From: Molossus alvarezi
Taxonomy: Eukaryota > Chordata > Mammalia > Chiroptera > Molossidae
NCBI GenBank assembly: GCA_037176705.1
Contig: JBAWUJ010000040.1
Location: forward strand, 1,612,001 to 1,676,000
Reading direction: 5' to 3'
Length of the DNA: 64,000 nt
Of the stretch, positions 31,601-45,806 are shown one piece after another; within the stretch, counting starts at the first letter, position 1, and every line of letters begins with the position of its first letter. Under the pieces are notes generated by a model that saw only the letters and a list, made by a program, of their open reading frames with translations, made no database searches and was not told the origin of the DNA. The translations under genes were made by a program, and so were the position numbers.

Positions 31601-34370
31601 CGAGCCCCATACCTCCTCTGGCTCACTGGCCCCAGGCCTGGCAGTAGTAGCAGCCAGCGTTGGGCCCCAGCTTGACATTGCCTAGGCACCTCCAAGACCA
31701 GCACAGAAGGCAGCCATGTGTAGATCGCTTTGTAGCTTATGTCTGGTGGCCCCGGGGAGAACACACAGGGGCAGTGGCTGACCTCGCCCCGGAGCCAGCC
31801 TAGAAGAGTTGGCCTTTCCTTTGCTCCTTTTCCTTTCAGAATATTACAATGGCATCCTCAGTACCTGGAGGTGGGTCTTTGTGCTTCTTTCTCAATAGGC
31901 TGTACGTATGTGTTCTTTTTCTTGCTTCTCTCTTTCCTCCCTCCCTCCCTCCCTCTCTGGCTAGAGCCCTTTGGGGCTCAGGGCAAGACTGAGGAAGTTG
32001 TACAGAGAGCTCCCACATGCCCACGGCCCTGTAGTCCCTGCTCTTTCTTCCCCAAGTCACACACGGGCAGGCACGCAGGCACCCAATGCGTGAATTTTCT
32101 GAGGCCCAGAGGCCTGCTGCAGAACTTAGGATGAAAACCCTACCCTGCTCTTTTCCAGAAAGACAGGCATGGGCCTAAGCAAGGTGGCCTGGCCTGGGCT
32201 GGGCCTGGGGAGTGGGGGTGGGGTTAGGGGGTGGGAAGGGAAGGCCAGGGCCACTTATTCCAAGGGAACAGCAATGGCTTGATTCAAATGCAGAGAGCCT
32301 GGGACTTTGCCTGAGGCTTCTACAACTCCCCCACACTTAGGCCACTGATTCCAAGCTGCAGGAAGGGAGCAGGGTCAGTCTGGAGCTGAAAGAGTTCGCC
32401 TCCATGTGCCAAAGCCGAAAACTGCCCTCCACCCTCTGAGAAAGGGCAGGGTGTGGGTGGGGGTGAGGTGGCGGTTGGGTGGTGGTGGTGGTGGTGGTGA
32501 GCGGTGGCGGTTTAGGGGTGCAAGTGCAGGGCATCCAAGGAGAAGTTAAAGAGTCCATCTCGGCGTCATAGATTCCCCAGGCCAAACGCCGGTGTGGAGT
32601 GATGAGGGTCCAGGGAGGCCTGGTAGGGGATGAATGGACTCAGTAACCCTGTGTCTCGGTAACAACAAGCACACTCGTACTGAAACACTGTGCTCCAGCT
32701 GACGATTTTGGTAACTCACCTTTAGGTACCCTTCACATGGATGGATGGAGAGATGGTTGGGTGGGTGGGTGGATGGATGGATGGTGAGCACTGAACTGGA
32801 CAGACAGGACACACCGATCCTCCCTCCGACCACCGATTTCCAAGGGTAGGTCCGGGCCTAGGACATGGGCAACCCCCCATCAAGTGAATTTAGTTAACAC
32901 CTTTGTAATTTGGACCATCAGTGAGTTTAGTGTAGGTCTCTGGGTCTGTGAGGCCACTACACAGGCCTCCCCTGAGCTCGCCTGTGTTCCTATGTGTATG
33001 TGGCCCCTGCTACGCGCACACGCGCGCACACACACGGTACTCTCCTCCGGAGAGCCCTGACTCCTAAGTCGTGATCCAGGGGTTGTTTGAAACATCACCC
33101 CAAAGGAGTGGACCCCAGGAGGGGGATGTGAACATATGTCCTAGATGCCAGTGAACTGTGTGTTCTTAAAAGGGTTCAGATCTGAGGTCGTAGGTGATGT
33201 TTATATTTACTACCCTGCAATGAGAACCTAGAAACAAGTCAGGACATCAAAAATCCCTCTCTTTGAAAGTCAGGGAGTTCCTACATGTGTCAGAGAGGGT
33301 CCCCTATTTGTCTCCTGGCCTTCCACAGAATTCACCCCAGGACCTGAGGTGTAATCTTTGAGTCTGATGAGTTTTTTGAGTCATTCTTTGTTGTTGCTGG
33401 TGCTGGTGCTGGTGCTGGTGCTGGTGCTGGTGCTGGTGCGGGTCCTGGTGTTGGTGGTGCTTCTGCTGCAGCTGCTGCTGCCGCTGCTGCCGCTGCTGGT
33501 GCTGCTGCTGCTGCTGGTGCTGGTTCTTCAGTTAATCCTCACCCGAGGGTATTTCCTTGATTTGCAGTTGGACACTGAAATGGCAGGATAATTCTGGGAG
33601 AAGAGGAACGGAGAAACCGAGGCAGGAAAGTTAAACAGAGCCAAAGAGCTTTGCGGGACGTGTTTAGCAGGGCCTTGTCTTGAGAACCAGGCCAACAGAC
33701 TCTATTTGTCACAGAAGTGTGCAGCAGAGGAGGGGGCACGGAAGGGGAGAGGGGGAGAATTCAGACACCACTCATCCTGAAGTTGTTGGGACAGCAGGGA
33801 GGGAGGGAGGGAGAGAGGAAGGAGGAAAGAAGAGTGTAAAGGAATGGACCAAGCAACCAAGCAACCAAGCGACAAAAGAGGCAGGTCCTTCCCAGGAATA
33901 GACCAAAGAAAAGGGGAGACTTTTGGAGTCCAACTGCACCAGGAATATCTAGGCGAGGAACTCAAACACAAAAACTTCCAGACAGAAGGGGATGTGAGGC
34001 AGAAAAGGCTCTTTAGATGAGCTGACAGCCTGCCTGTGCTTCCTAGGCCAGACGCGTAGGTGGGCTCGCTCCGTTTCCGTAATAAATGTGCATGAGTTCA
34101 GGTTGTGCTCCATTCACTTGCACTCACGTTGCAATAAATTCACGGAGCGAGCGGAAAGCAGATGTTATGTGCAGTGTCTCCTCCACCTCCTTCCCCATGA
34201 GAACACAAAGATCCAGTCTGGGGACAGCCCTCTGCCGGTGATTCAGGGGATCGTCCAGTCACACCTCTCTGGTGTCTGTGAGCGGCGGTGCAGGTCCCAT
34301 TTTCATCACAGGCGGCCTTTGAGAGGGAGTGGGAGGGGGGCAGGGGGTATGGTCAAGTGGGAGGGCAGGA
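28647..34370 (+). repeat. Macrosatellite unit 6 (5724 bp, 7 hexamers)
   Basis: Shares the otherwise private bases A at 30110, A at 30289 and G at 30837 (with C at 30827) with unit 3. It differs from unit 3 in hexamer count (7 against 9) and at the 4637-equivalent. Confidence 0.97.
33397..33438 (+). repeat. CTGGTG VNTR, unit 6, 7 copies
   Basis: Seven perfect hexamers, two fewer than its sister unit 3. Confidence 0.95.
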
Positions 34371-37300
34371 GGGAGCGGGAAGAGGGAACTCTGCAACACC
34401 TCATGAGTTTATTCTCTTTGGCTTTCCCCACACACTCACTGCTTCAAGAAGCAATGTGGAGTCACACCAAGATTCCCCACGGGAGAACAGGAAGGAGGGG
34501 TTGACGGCAGGCAACTTTCCTTAGTAGGCCTCCTCCTCGCCCAGCCGCACCACTTGCCCTTGGCAGAGATTCCAGCGCCAGGCAAGGGGAGGAGTGGGGG
34601 CGAAAGCTTCACAGTGCCCAAAGGGTAGGGCCCCCGGCCCATGGGAAGCTGGAGGCAGGCGGGCCGAGCAGTAGAGGGGTGTCCCGTGGAACACATCTGC
34701 CGCTTTTCCATCGGACTGGAGCTTGGTGGGTTGTCGGGGCGGCGGCCCAAACACACGGGTGGAGGGGGGCGCTCGCCTAGGGCGGGACTTTTGGGGGGGT
34801 TGCCCCGCCGGTTCGGGGCCCGCCGCCACAGGAGTGGTTCGCGGTGTCCTGCCAGGAATCCCTCCGTCACCCTCTTCAGTCCACCAAACCCCCTTTTTGT
34901 CTGGGAGAAGTGGACATGTGTAAAGAGGAGAAGCAAACGGACGACACAGCTCGGAGAGGCCGATTCACGTGGATTTTGTTTCCACGCGACACAGGTGTCA
35001 AGAAGTAAGTGTAAGGGATGAGGCCCCCACCTGCATTTCTCAGACCCGTGAAAGTAGTTTTCATGGCAGGTACTGCCGCGTGTCATTTGCCCCTACCCTG
35101 CTCCTACACACCGCCTTCCTTTTCCCCGGGGCGCAGGTGTGCTGCTAATTGCCACCATTCAGGGCGGCCGCGGCCGCGGCCCCGCCCCCTTCGCCCCGCC
35201 CCCGTCCTGACGGCCCATCCCCCTGTGCGCCGACCCGGCCAGCTGTCAACCTCCTCTGTGCGGAGCTTATCACAGCCGCCACCGGGCAGGTGCTGCGCGA
35301 TTGCCACACGTCACAGTGAGGCCAGCCGGATCGCATCGCATCACATCGCATCGCATCGCATCCTGACTAACGGGGCCACGGAGACGCGTGGCCCAGCGCT
35401 CGGGAGCCCGGGCTCGTGGTCGATTCACGGCAGCGGGAGGGTGCTTGGGACACTTGTCTTCTCTCCTCTGTTCTCTGCTTCTCTCTCTCTCTCGCTCGCT
35501 CTCTCTCTCTGTGTCTCTCTCTCCCGCCCCGCCCCCGTCTCCCTCTCCTCCTCTCTCTCACCCCCCTAGTCTCATAGAGCTCTCCTGTCTTGCAGGACAG
35601 GGAATTTCGCGGAGTCGTGGAAGGGACTGCTCCCCTAGGCCCCTCCTGTGCCGAGGAAGGTCAGGCGGGCAAGCGGATCCCCGGGCGGATTTGGGGATTT
35701 CCTCGGAGCGAGGAGGCAGCTTCTCTGTGCGATCTCGGTTCCGGCGGAGGACACCTGCTGCGGGCAGCGAAGCCGGACCCCGGTGGCCTGGGGTTTGGGC
35801 CGGCGCCGCCGGTACGTCAACCATCCACAGGAGTGGAAACGGTCCTGGTGCACACTGCAACTGTTTTCAGAGAGGTAGGGACTGTCGTGTCTTAGGTCAA
35901 ATAAGTACTTTTGAAACATAAGTCCATCAAATCAACGTGTTCATAGTTATTGCCTGATCCGCCCGCGCCCGCCCAGCCCCCAGCACACCAGGCCAACCCC
36001 AGCCGGCCTCGCCCCCCCCACCCTGACACACACACACACGCACCCCCACGGACACGCACACCGCCCCGCCCCCCCACACACACACTGACACAGCAGCGCC
36101 CAGTCACGGCCCGTTAGAGATCCGGTCCACTGGTGGACCCGGTCGCTGTCCGTTGCAGCGGCCAAGTCCGGTGCCGGGCAACCTGTCTCTCCGGTCGCCC
36201 AGGCAACCGGCGCGGTCTCGCGTCCCCCGCAAGTCGTCCTCGCTCGTTCGGTGCCTCGATCGCGTGACCGCGGTTCTGCGGGCAGACCCGGAAGCGGGCC
36301 GGAGAGAGGCACACACGCACAGACACTCCCTCCCTCCCTCGCACACAGACACACACGGGCCTCCACACCTCCCTCGCTCCCTCCCCCCCTCCCCCCCTTG
36401 GCCTCTGGCCAAATACAAATACAGAATCAGTCAATAAAACATTTCAATATCGCCGTGCTCTCGTCCTGTTCACGGGCTTTGCGTCAGTCTGCGGCGGCGG
36501 CGGCCCGGGCAGAGACCCTGAGAGGGCCGAGGAGATCTCCCCCTCCCTTTTGACCTGGAGAATGTTCAGTGGGCTGGCGAGGGAAGAGCGGCTGCCAGCC
36601 GCCGAGCCGGCCCGCGCGGTTTGTTTCTCACGGAAGGCTTCCGGGCCCGTGAGGAGGGAGACGATCTGGTGGGAGACCTAAGAGTGTAGTGAGACATCAG
36701 GAGGGATACCTCGACTGGGAACATCCTCCCTGAGGAGCAAGGGTTTCCCTTCCCACCCCGGGCCCCCACCCAGCTCAGGATCCCAGTACCAGGAAGAGAC
36801 GTCCCCATCCCTTGTGGCTGTGCAAACCACCGGGGATCGAGGTCCAGGCTGAGGCTGCCGGGGTCCCAGGCAGTTCCTTTGAAAGGGCCTGCCCACGCAC
36901 GGAGCTCCGGGGACCCTCTTTCTGCGGGCTGCAGAGTGGGGGTGGGTGGCAGGGAGGGACAGCGGCAGCTTGAAAGGCACCAGAGACATCCCTGGGAAGA
37001 ACTGAGTCAGTCCTTTGGCATTGGGGTGAGAGCTGGAGGGGCAGCTTTGTCCCAGGCACACGTGCTGGTGGAGGCTGCTGTTCCATGGGTGAGCCCTTCC
37101 CTGGCGGGGCAGGCAGCCCGGTGGGCGGGCGCGCACCGTCCCTGGGACTCTGGTGACCTAGCACCCGCTGTCTGGGCCACCCTGGTGATTGCCTGAGGCC
37201 CCGCCCCACGGCACATTCAGGCCCACCCAAGCGGTGTCCATTGATTTTTCCCTAGGATTGGCCTGTCTTGGCTCCCGCTTCACGAGGTCCTAAATTCTCT

Positions 37301-40082
37301 GAAACCAACAACACCTGGCCTCAGCGAGCCCCATACCTCCTCTGGCTCACTGGCCCCAGGCCTGGCAGTAGTAGCAGCCAGCGTTGGGCCCCAGCTTGAC
37401 ATTGCCTAGGCACCTCCAAGACCAGCACAGAAGGCAGCCATGTGTAGATCGCTTTGTAGCTTATGTCTGGTGGCCCCGGGGAGAACACACAGGGGCAGTG
37501 GCTGACCTCGCCCCGGAGCCAGCCTAGAAGAGTTGGCCTTTCCTTTGCTCCTTTTCCTTTCAGAATATTACAATGGCATCCTCAGTACCTGGAGGTGGGT
37601 CTTTGTGCTTCTTTCTCAATAGGCTGTACGTATGTGTTCTTTTTCTTGCTTCTCTCTTTCCTCCCTCCCTCCCTCCCTCTCTGGCTAGAGCCCTTTGGGG
37701 CTCAGGGCAAGACTGAGGAAGTTGTACAGAGAGCTCCCACATGCCCACGGCCCTGTAGTCCCTGCTCTTTCTTCCCCAAGTCACACACGGGCAGGCACGC
37801 AGGCACCCAATGCGTGAATTTTCTGAGGCCCAGAGGCCTGCTGCAGAACTTAGGATGAAAACCCTACCCTGCTCTTTTCCAGAAAGACAGGCATGGGCCT
37901 AAGCAAGGTGGCCTGGCCTGGGCTGGGCCTGGGGAGTGGGGGTGGGGTTAGGGGGTGGGAAGGGAAGGCCAGGGCCACTTATTCCAAGGGAACAGCAATG
38001 GCTTGATTCAAATGCAGAGAGCCTGGGACTTTGCCTGAGGCTTCTACAACTCCCCCACACTTAGGCCACTGATTCCAAGCTGCAGGAAGGGAGCAGGGTC
38101 AGTCTGGAGCTGAAAGAGTTCGCCTCCATGTGCCAAAGCCGAAAACTGCCCTCCACCCTCTGAGAAAGGGCAGGGTGTGGGTGGGGGTGAGGTGGCGGTT
38201 GGGTGGTGGTGGTGGTGGTGGTGAGCGGTGGCGGTTTAGGGGTGCAAGTGCAGGGCATCCAAGGAGAAGTTAAAGAGTCCATCTCGGCGTCATAGATTCC
38301 CCAGGCCAAACGCCGGTGTGGAGTGATGAGGGTCCAGGGAGGCCTGGTAGGGGATGAATGGACTCAGTAACCCTGTGTCTCGGTAACAACAAGCACACTC
38401 GTACTGAAACACTGTGCTCCAGCTGACGATTTTGGTAACTCACCTTTAGGTACCCTTCACATGGATGGATGGAGAGATGGTTGGGTGGGTGGGTGGATGG
38501 ATGGATGGTGAGCACTGAACTGGACAGACAGGACACACCGATCCTCCCTCCGACCACCGATTTCCAAGGGTAGGTCCGGGCCTAGGACATGGGCAACCCC
38601 CCATCAAGTGAATTTAGTTAACACCTTTGTAATTTGGACCATCAGTGAGTTTAGTGTAGGTCTCTGGGTCTGTGAGGCCACTACACAGGCCTCCCCTGAG
38701 CTCGCCTGTGTTCCTATGTGTATGTGGCCCCTGCTACGCGCACACGCGCGCACACACACGGTACTCTCCTCCGGAGAGCCCTGACTCCTAAGTCGTGATC
38801 CAGGGGTTGTTTGAAACATCACCCCAAAGGAGTGGACCCCAGGAGGGGGATGTGAACATATGTCCTAGATGCCAGTGAACTGTGTGTTCTTAAAAGGGTT
38901 CAGATCTGAGGTCGTAGGTGATGTTTATATTTACTACCCTGCAATGAGAACCTAGAAACAAGTCAGGACATCAAAAATCCCTCTCTTTGAAAGTCAGGGA
39001 GTTCCTACATGTGTCAGAGAGGGTCCCCTATTTGTCTCCTGGCCTTCCACAGAATTCACCCCAGGACCTGAGGTGTAATCTTTGAGTCTGATGAGTTTTT
39101 TGAGTCATTCTTTGTTGTTGCTGGTGCTGGTGCTGGTGCTGGTGCTGGTGCGGGTCCTGGTGTTGGTGGTGCTTCTGCTGCAGCTGCTGCTGCCGCTGCT
39201 GCCGCTGCTGGTGCTGCTGCTGCTGCTGGTGCTGGTTCTTCAGTTAATCCTCACCCGAGGGTATTTCCTTGATTTGCAGTTGGACACTGAAATGGCAGGA
39301 TAATTCTGGGAGAAGAGGAACGGAGAAACCGAGGCAGGAAAGTTAAACAGAGCCAAAGAGCTTTGCGGGACGTGTTTAGCAGGGCCTTGTCTTGAGAACC
39401 AGGCCAACAGACTCTATTTGTCACAGAAGTGTGCAGCAGAGGAGGGGGCACGGAAGGGGAGAGGGGGAGAATTCAGACACCACTCATCCTGAAGTTGTTG
39501 GGACAGCAGGGAGGGAGGGAGGGAGAGAGGAAGGAGGAAAGAAGAGTGTAAAGGAATGGACCAAGCAACCAAGCAACCAAGCGACAAAAGAGGCAGGTCC
39601 TTCCCAGGAATAGACCAAAGAAAAGGGGAGACTTTTGGAGTCCAACTGCACCAGGAATATCTAGGCGAGGAACTCAAACACAAAAACTTCCAGACAGAAG
39701 GGGATGTGAGGCAGAAAAGGCTCTTTAGATGAGCTGACAGCCTGCCTGTGCTTCCTAGGCCAGACGCGTAGGTGGGCTCGCTCCGTTTCCGTAATAAATG
39801 TGCATGAGTTCAGGTTGTGCTCCATTCACTTGCACTCACGTTGCAATAAATTCACGGAGCGAGCGGAAAGCAGATGTTATGTGCAGTGTCTCCTCCACCT
39901 CCTTCCCCATGAGAACACAAAGATCCAGTCTGGGGACAGCCCTCTGCCGGTGATTCAGGGGATCGTCCAGTCACACCTCTCTGGTGTCTGTGAGCGGCGG
40001 TGCAGGTCCCATTTTCATCACAGGCGGCCTTTGAGAGGGAGTGGGAGGGGGGCAGGGGGTATGGTCAAGTGGGAGGGCAGGA
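34371..40082 (+). repeat. Macrosatellite unit 7 (5712 bp, 5 hexamers)
   Basis: Joint shortest unit, matching unit 10 in length and hexamer count. It has C at the 145-equivalent, like unit 10 and unlike units 8, 9, 11 and 12. It differs from unit 10 at the 2181-equivalent (T here, C in unit 10). Confidence 0.97.
39121..39150 (+). repeat. CTGGTG VNTR, unit 7, 5 copies
   Basis: Five perfect hexamers, the shortest allele, shared with unit 10. Confidence 0.95.
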
Positions 40083-43000
40083 GGGAGCGGGAAGAGGGAA
40101 CTCTGCAACACCTCATGAGTTTATTCTCTTTGGCTTTCCCCACACACTCACTGCTTCAAGAAGCAATGTGGAGTCACACCAAGATTCCCCACGGGAGAAC
40201 AGGAAGGAGGGGTTGACGGCAGGCAAGTTTCCTTAGTAGGCCTCCTCCTCGCCCAGCCGCACCACTTGCCCTTGGCAGAGATTCCAGCGCCAGGCAAGGG
40301 GAGGAGTGGGGGCGAAAGCTTCACAGTGCCCAAAGGGTAGGGCCCCCGGCCCATGGGAAGCTGGAGGCAGGCGGGCCGAGCAGTAGAGGGGTGTCCCGTG
40401 GAACACATCTGCCGCTTTTCCATCGGACTGGAGCTTGGTGGGTTGTCGGGGCGGCGGCCCAAACACACGGGTGGAGGGGGGCGCTCGCCTAGGGCGGGAC
40501 TTTTGGGGGGGTTGCCCCGCCGGTTCGGGGCCCGCCGCCACAGGAGTGGTTCGCGGTGTCCTGCCAGGAATCCCTCCGTCACCCTCTTCAGTCCACCAAA
40601 CCCCCTTTTTGTCTGGGAGAAGTGGACATGTGTAAAGAGGAGAAGCAAACGGACGACACAGCTCGGAGAGGCCGATTCACGTGGATTTTGTTTCCACGCG
40701 ACACAGGTGTCAAGAAGTAAGTGTAAGGGATGAGGCCCCCACCTGCATTTCTCAGACCCGTGAAAGTAGTTTTCATGGCAGGTACTGCCGCGTGTCATTT
40801 GCCCCTACCCTGCTCCTACACACCGCCTTCCTTTTCCCCGGGGCGCAGGTGTGCTGCTAATTGCCACCATTCAGGGCGGCCGCGGCCGCGGCCCCGCCCC
40901 CTTCGCCCCGCCCCCGTCCTGACGGCCCATCCCCCTGTGCGCCGACCCGGCCAGCTGTCAACCTCCTCTGTGCGGAGCTTATCACAGCCGCCACCGGGCA
41001 GGTGCTGCGCGATTGCCACACGTCACAGTGAGGCCAGCCGGATCGCATCGCATCACATCGCATCGCATCGCATCCTGACTAACGGGGCCACGGAGACGCG
41101 TGGCCCAGCGCTCGGGAGCCCGGGCTCGTGGTCGATTCACGGCAGCGGGAGGGTGCTTGGGACACTTGTCTTCTCTCCTCTGTTCTCTGCTTCTCTCTCT
41201 CTCTCGCTCGCTCTCTCTCTCTGTGTCTCTCTCTCCCGCCCCGCCCCCGTCTCCCTCTCCTCCTCTCTCTCACCCCCCTAGTCTCATAGAGCTCTCCTGT
41301 CTTGCAGGACAGGGAATTTCGCGGAGTCGTGGAAGGGACTGCTCCCCTAGGCCCCTCCTGTGCCGAGGAAGGTCAGGCGGGCAAGCGGATCCCCGGGCGG
41401 ATTTGGGGATTTCCTCGGAGCGAGGAGGCAGCTTCTCTGTGCGATCTCGGTTCCGGCGGAGGACACCTGCTGCGGGCAGCGAAGCCGGACCCCGGTGGCC
41501 TGGGGTTTGGGCCGGCGCCGCCGGTACGTCAACCATCCACAGGAGTGGAAACGGTCCTGGTGCACACTGCAACTGTTTTCAGAGAGGTAGGGACTGTCGT
41601 GTCTTAGGTCAAATAAGTACTTTTGAAACATAAGTCCATCAAATCAACGTGTTCATAGTTATTGCCTGATCCGCCCGCGCCCGCCCAGCCCCCAGCACAC
41701 CAGGCCAACCCCAGCCGGCCTCGCCCCCCCCACCCTGACACACACACACACGCACCCCCACGGACACGCACACCGCCCCGCCCCCCCACACACACACTGA
41801 CACAGCAGCGCCCAGTCACGGCCCGTTAGAGATCCGGTCCACTGGTGGACCCGGTCGCTGTCCGTTGCAGCGGCCAAGTCCGGTGCCGGGCAACCTGTCT
41901 CTCCGGTCGCCCAGGCAACCGGCGCGGTCTCGCGTCCCCCGCAAGTCGTCCTCGCTCGTTCGGTGCCTCGATCGCGTGACCGCGGTTCTGCGGGCAGACC
42001 CGGAAGCGGGCCGGAGAGAGGCACACACGCACAGACACTCCCTCCCTCCCTCGCACACAGACACACACGGGCCTCCACACCTCCCTCGCTCCCTCCCCCC
42101 CTCCCCCCCTTGGCCTCTGGCCAAATACAAATACAGAATCAGTCAATAAAACATTTCAATATCGCCGTGCTCTCGTCCTGTTCACGGGCTTTGCGTCAGT
42201 CTGCGGCGGCGGCGGCCCGGGCAGAGACCCTGAGAGGGCCGAGGAGGTCTCCCCCTCCCTTTCGACCTGGAGAATGTTCAGTGGGCTGGCGAGGGAAGAG
42301 CGGCTGCCAGCCGCCGAGCCGGCCCGCGCGGTTTGTTTCTCACGGAAGGCTTCCGGGCCCGTGAGGAGGGAGACGATCTGGTGGGAGACCTAAGAGTGTA
42401 GTGAGACATCAGGAGGGATACCTCGACTGGGAACATCCTCCCTGAGGAGCAAGGGTTTCCCTTCCCACCCCGGGCCCCCACCCAGCTCAGGATCCCAGTA
42501 CCAGGAAGAGACGTCCCCATCCCTTGTGGCTGTGCAAACCACCGGGGATCGAGGTCCAGGCTGAGGCTGCCGGGGTCCCAGGCAGTTCCTTTGAAAGGGC
42601 CTGCCCACGCACGGAGCTCCGGGGACCCTCTTTCTGCGGGCTGCAGAGTGGGGGTGGGTGGCAGGGAGGGACAGCGGCAGCTTGAAAGGCACCAGAGACA
42701 TCCCTGGGAAGAACTGAGTCAGTCCTTTGGCATTGGGGTGAGAGCTGGAGGGGCAGCTTTGTCCCAGGCACACGTGCTGGTGGAGGCTGCTGTTCCATGG
42801 GTGAGCCCTTCCCTGGCGGGGCAGGCAGCCCGGTGGGCGGGCGCGCACCGTCCCTGGGACTCTGGTGACCTAGCACCCGCTGTCTGGGCCACCCTGGTGA
42901 TTGCCTGAGGCCCCGCCCCACGGCACATTCAGGCCCACCCAAGCGGTGTCCATTGATTTTTCCCTAGGATTGGCCTGTCTTGGCTCCCGCTTCACGAGGT

Positions 43001-45806
43001 CCTAAATTCTCTGAAACCAACAACACCTGGCCTCAGCGAGCCCCATACCTCCTCTGGCTCACTGGCCCCAGGCCTGGCAGTAGTAGCAGCCAGCGTTGGG
43101 CCCCAGCTTGACATTGCCTAGGCACCTCCAAGACCAGCACAGAAGGCAGCCATGTGTAGATCGCTTTGTAGCTTATGTCTGGTGGCCCCGGGGAGAACAC
43201 ACAGGGGCAGTGGCTGACCTCGCCCCGGAGCCAGCCTAGAAGAGTTGGCCTTTCCTTTGCTCCTTTTCCTTTCAGAATATTACAATGGCATCCTCAGTAC
43301 CTGGAGGTGGGTCTTTGTGCTTCTTTCTCAATAGGCTGTACGTATGTGTTCTTTTTCTTGCTTCTCTCTTTCCTCCCTCCCTCCCTCCCTCTCTGGCTAG
43401 AGCCCTTTGGGGCTCAGGGCAAGACTGAGGAAGTTGTACAGAGAGCTCCCACATGCCCACGGCCCTGTAGTCCCTGCTCTTTCTTCCCCAAGTCACACAC
43501 GGGCAGGCACGCAGGCACCCAATGCGTGAATTTTCTGAGGCCCAGAGGCCTGCTGCAGAACTTAGGATGAAAACCCTACCCTGCTCTTTTCCAGAAAGAC
43601 AGGCATGGGCCTAAGCAAGGTGGCCTGGCCTGGGCTGGGCCTGGGGAGTGGGGGTGGGGTTAGGGGGTGGGAAGGGAAGGCCAGGGCCACTTATTCCAAG
43701 GGAACAGCAATGGCTTGATTCAAATGCAGAGAGCCTGGGACTTTGCCTGAGGCTTCTACAACTCCCCCACACTTAGGCCACTGATTCCAAGCTGCAGGAA
43801 GGGAGCAGGGTCAGTCTGGAGCTGAAAGAGTTCGCCTCCATGTGCCAAAGCCGAAAACTGCCCTCCACCCTCTGAGAAAGGGCAGGGTGTGGGTGGGGGT
43901 GAGGTGGCGGTTGGGTGGTGGTGGTGGTGGTGGTGAGCGGTGGCGGTTTAGGGGTGCAAGTGCAGGGCATCCAAGGAGAAGTTAAAGAGTCCATCTCGGC
44001 GTCATAGATTCCCCAGGCCAAACGCCGGTGTGGAGTGATGAGGGTCCAGGGAGGCCTGGTAGGGGATGAATGGACTCAGTAACCCTGTGTCTCGGTAACA
44101 ACAAGCACACTCGTACTGAAACACTGTGCTCCAGCTGACGATTTTGGTAACTCACCTTTAGGTACCCTTCACATGGATGGATGGAGAGATGGTTGGGTGG
44201 GTGGGTGGATGGATGGATGGTGAGCACTGAACTGGACAGACAGGACACACCGATCCTCCCTCCGACCACCGATTTCCAAGGGTAGGTCCGGGCCTAGGAC
44301 ATGGGCAACCCCCCATCAAGTGAATTTAGTTAACACCTTTGTAATTTGGACCATCAGTGAGTTTAGTGTAGGTCTCTGGGTCTGTGAGGCCACTACACAG
44401 GCCTCCCCTGAGCTCGCCTGTGTTCCTATGTGTATGTGGCCCCTGCTACGCGCACACGCGCGCACACACACGGTACTCTCCTCCGGAGAGCCCTGACTCC
44501 TAAGTCGTGATCCAGGGGTTGTTTGAAACATCACCCCAAAGGAGTGGACCCCAGGAGGGGGATGTGAACATATGTCCTAGATGCCAGTGAACTGTGTGTT
44601 CTTAAAAGGGTTCAGATCTGAGGTCGTAGGTGATGTTTATATTTACTACCCTGCAATGAGAACCTAGAAACAAGTCAGGACATCAAAAATCCCTCTCTTT
44701 GAAAGTCAGGGAGTTCCTACATGTGTCAGAGAGGGTCCCCTATTTGTCTCCTGGCCTTCCACAGAATTCACCCCAGGACCTGAGGTGTAATCTTTGAGTC
44801 TGATGAGTTTTTTGAGTCATTCTTTGTTGTTGCTGGTGCTGGTGCTGGTGCTGGTGCTGGTGCTGGTGCTGGTGCGGGTCCTGGTGTTGGTGGTGCTTCT
44901 GCTGCAGCTGCTGCTGCCGCTGCTGCCGCTGCTGGTGCTGCTGCTGCTGCTGGTGCTGGTTCTTCAGTTAATCCTCACCCGAGGGTATTTCCTTGATTTG
45001 CAGTTGGACACTGAAATGGCAGGATAATTCTGGGAGAAGAGGAACGGAGAAACCGAGGCAGGAAAGTTAAACAGAGCCAAAGAGCTTTGCGGGACGTGTT
45101 TAGCAGGGCCTTGTCTTGAGAACCAGGCCAACAGACTCTATTTGTCACAGAAGTGTGCAGCAGAGGAGGGGGCACGGAAGGGGAGAGGGGGAGAATTCAG
45201 ACACCACTCATCCTGAAGTTGTTGGGACAGCAGGGAGGGAGGGAGGGAGAGAGGAAGGAGGAAAGAAGAGTGTAAAGGAATGGACCAAGCAACCAAGCAA
45301 CCAAGCGACAAAAGAGGCAGGTCCTTCCCAGGAATAGACCAAAGAAAAGGGGAGACTTTTGGAGTCCAACTGCACCAGGAATATCTAGGCGAGGAACTCA
45401 AACACAAAAACTTCCAGACAGAAGGGGATGTGAGGCAGAAAAGGCTCTTTAGATGAGCTGACAGCCTGCCTGTGCTTCCTAGGCCAGACGCGTAGGTGGG
45501 CTCGCTCCGTTTCCGTAATAAATGTGCATGAGTTCAGGTTGTGCTCCATTCACTTGCACTCACGTTGCAATAAATTCACGGAGCGAGCGGAAAGCAGATG
45601 TTATGTGCAGTGTCTCCTCCACCTCCTTCCCCATGAGAACACAAAGATCCAGTCTGGGGACAGCCCTCTGCCGGTGATTCAGGGGATCGTCCAGTCACAC
45701 CTCTCTGGTGTCTGTGAGCGGCGGTGCAGGTCCCATTTTCATCACAGGCGGCCTTTGAGAGGGAGTGGGAGGGGGGCAGGGGGTATGGTCAAGTGGGAGG
45801 GCAGGA
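40083..45806 (+). repeat. Macrosatellite unit 8 (5724 bp, 7 hexamers)
   Basis: Carries G at 40227 and G at 42247. The second is shared only with unit 11 (59407) and removes an AGATCT site present in every other complete unit. It also has C at the 2181-equivalent. Confidence 0.97.
44833..44874 (+). repeat. CTGGTG VNTR, unit 8, 7 copies
   Basis: Seven perfect hexamers, as in unit 11. Confidence 0.95.
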
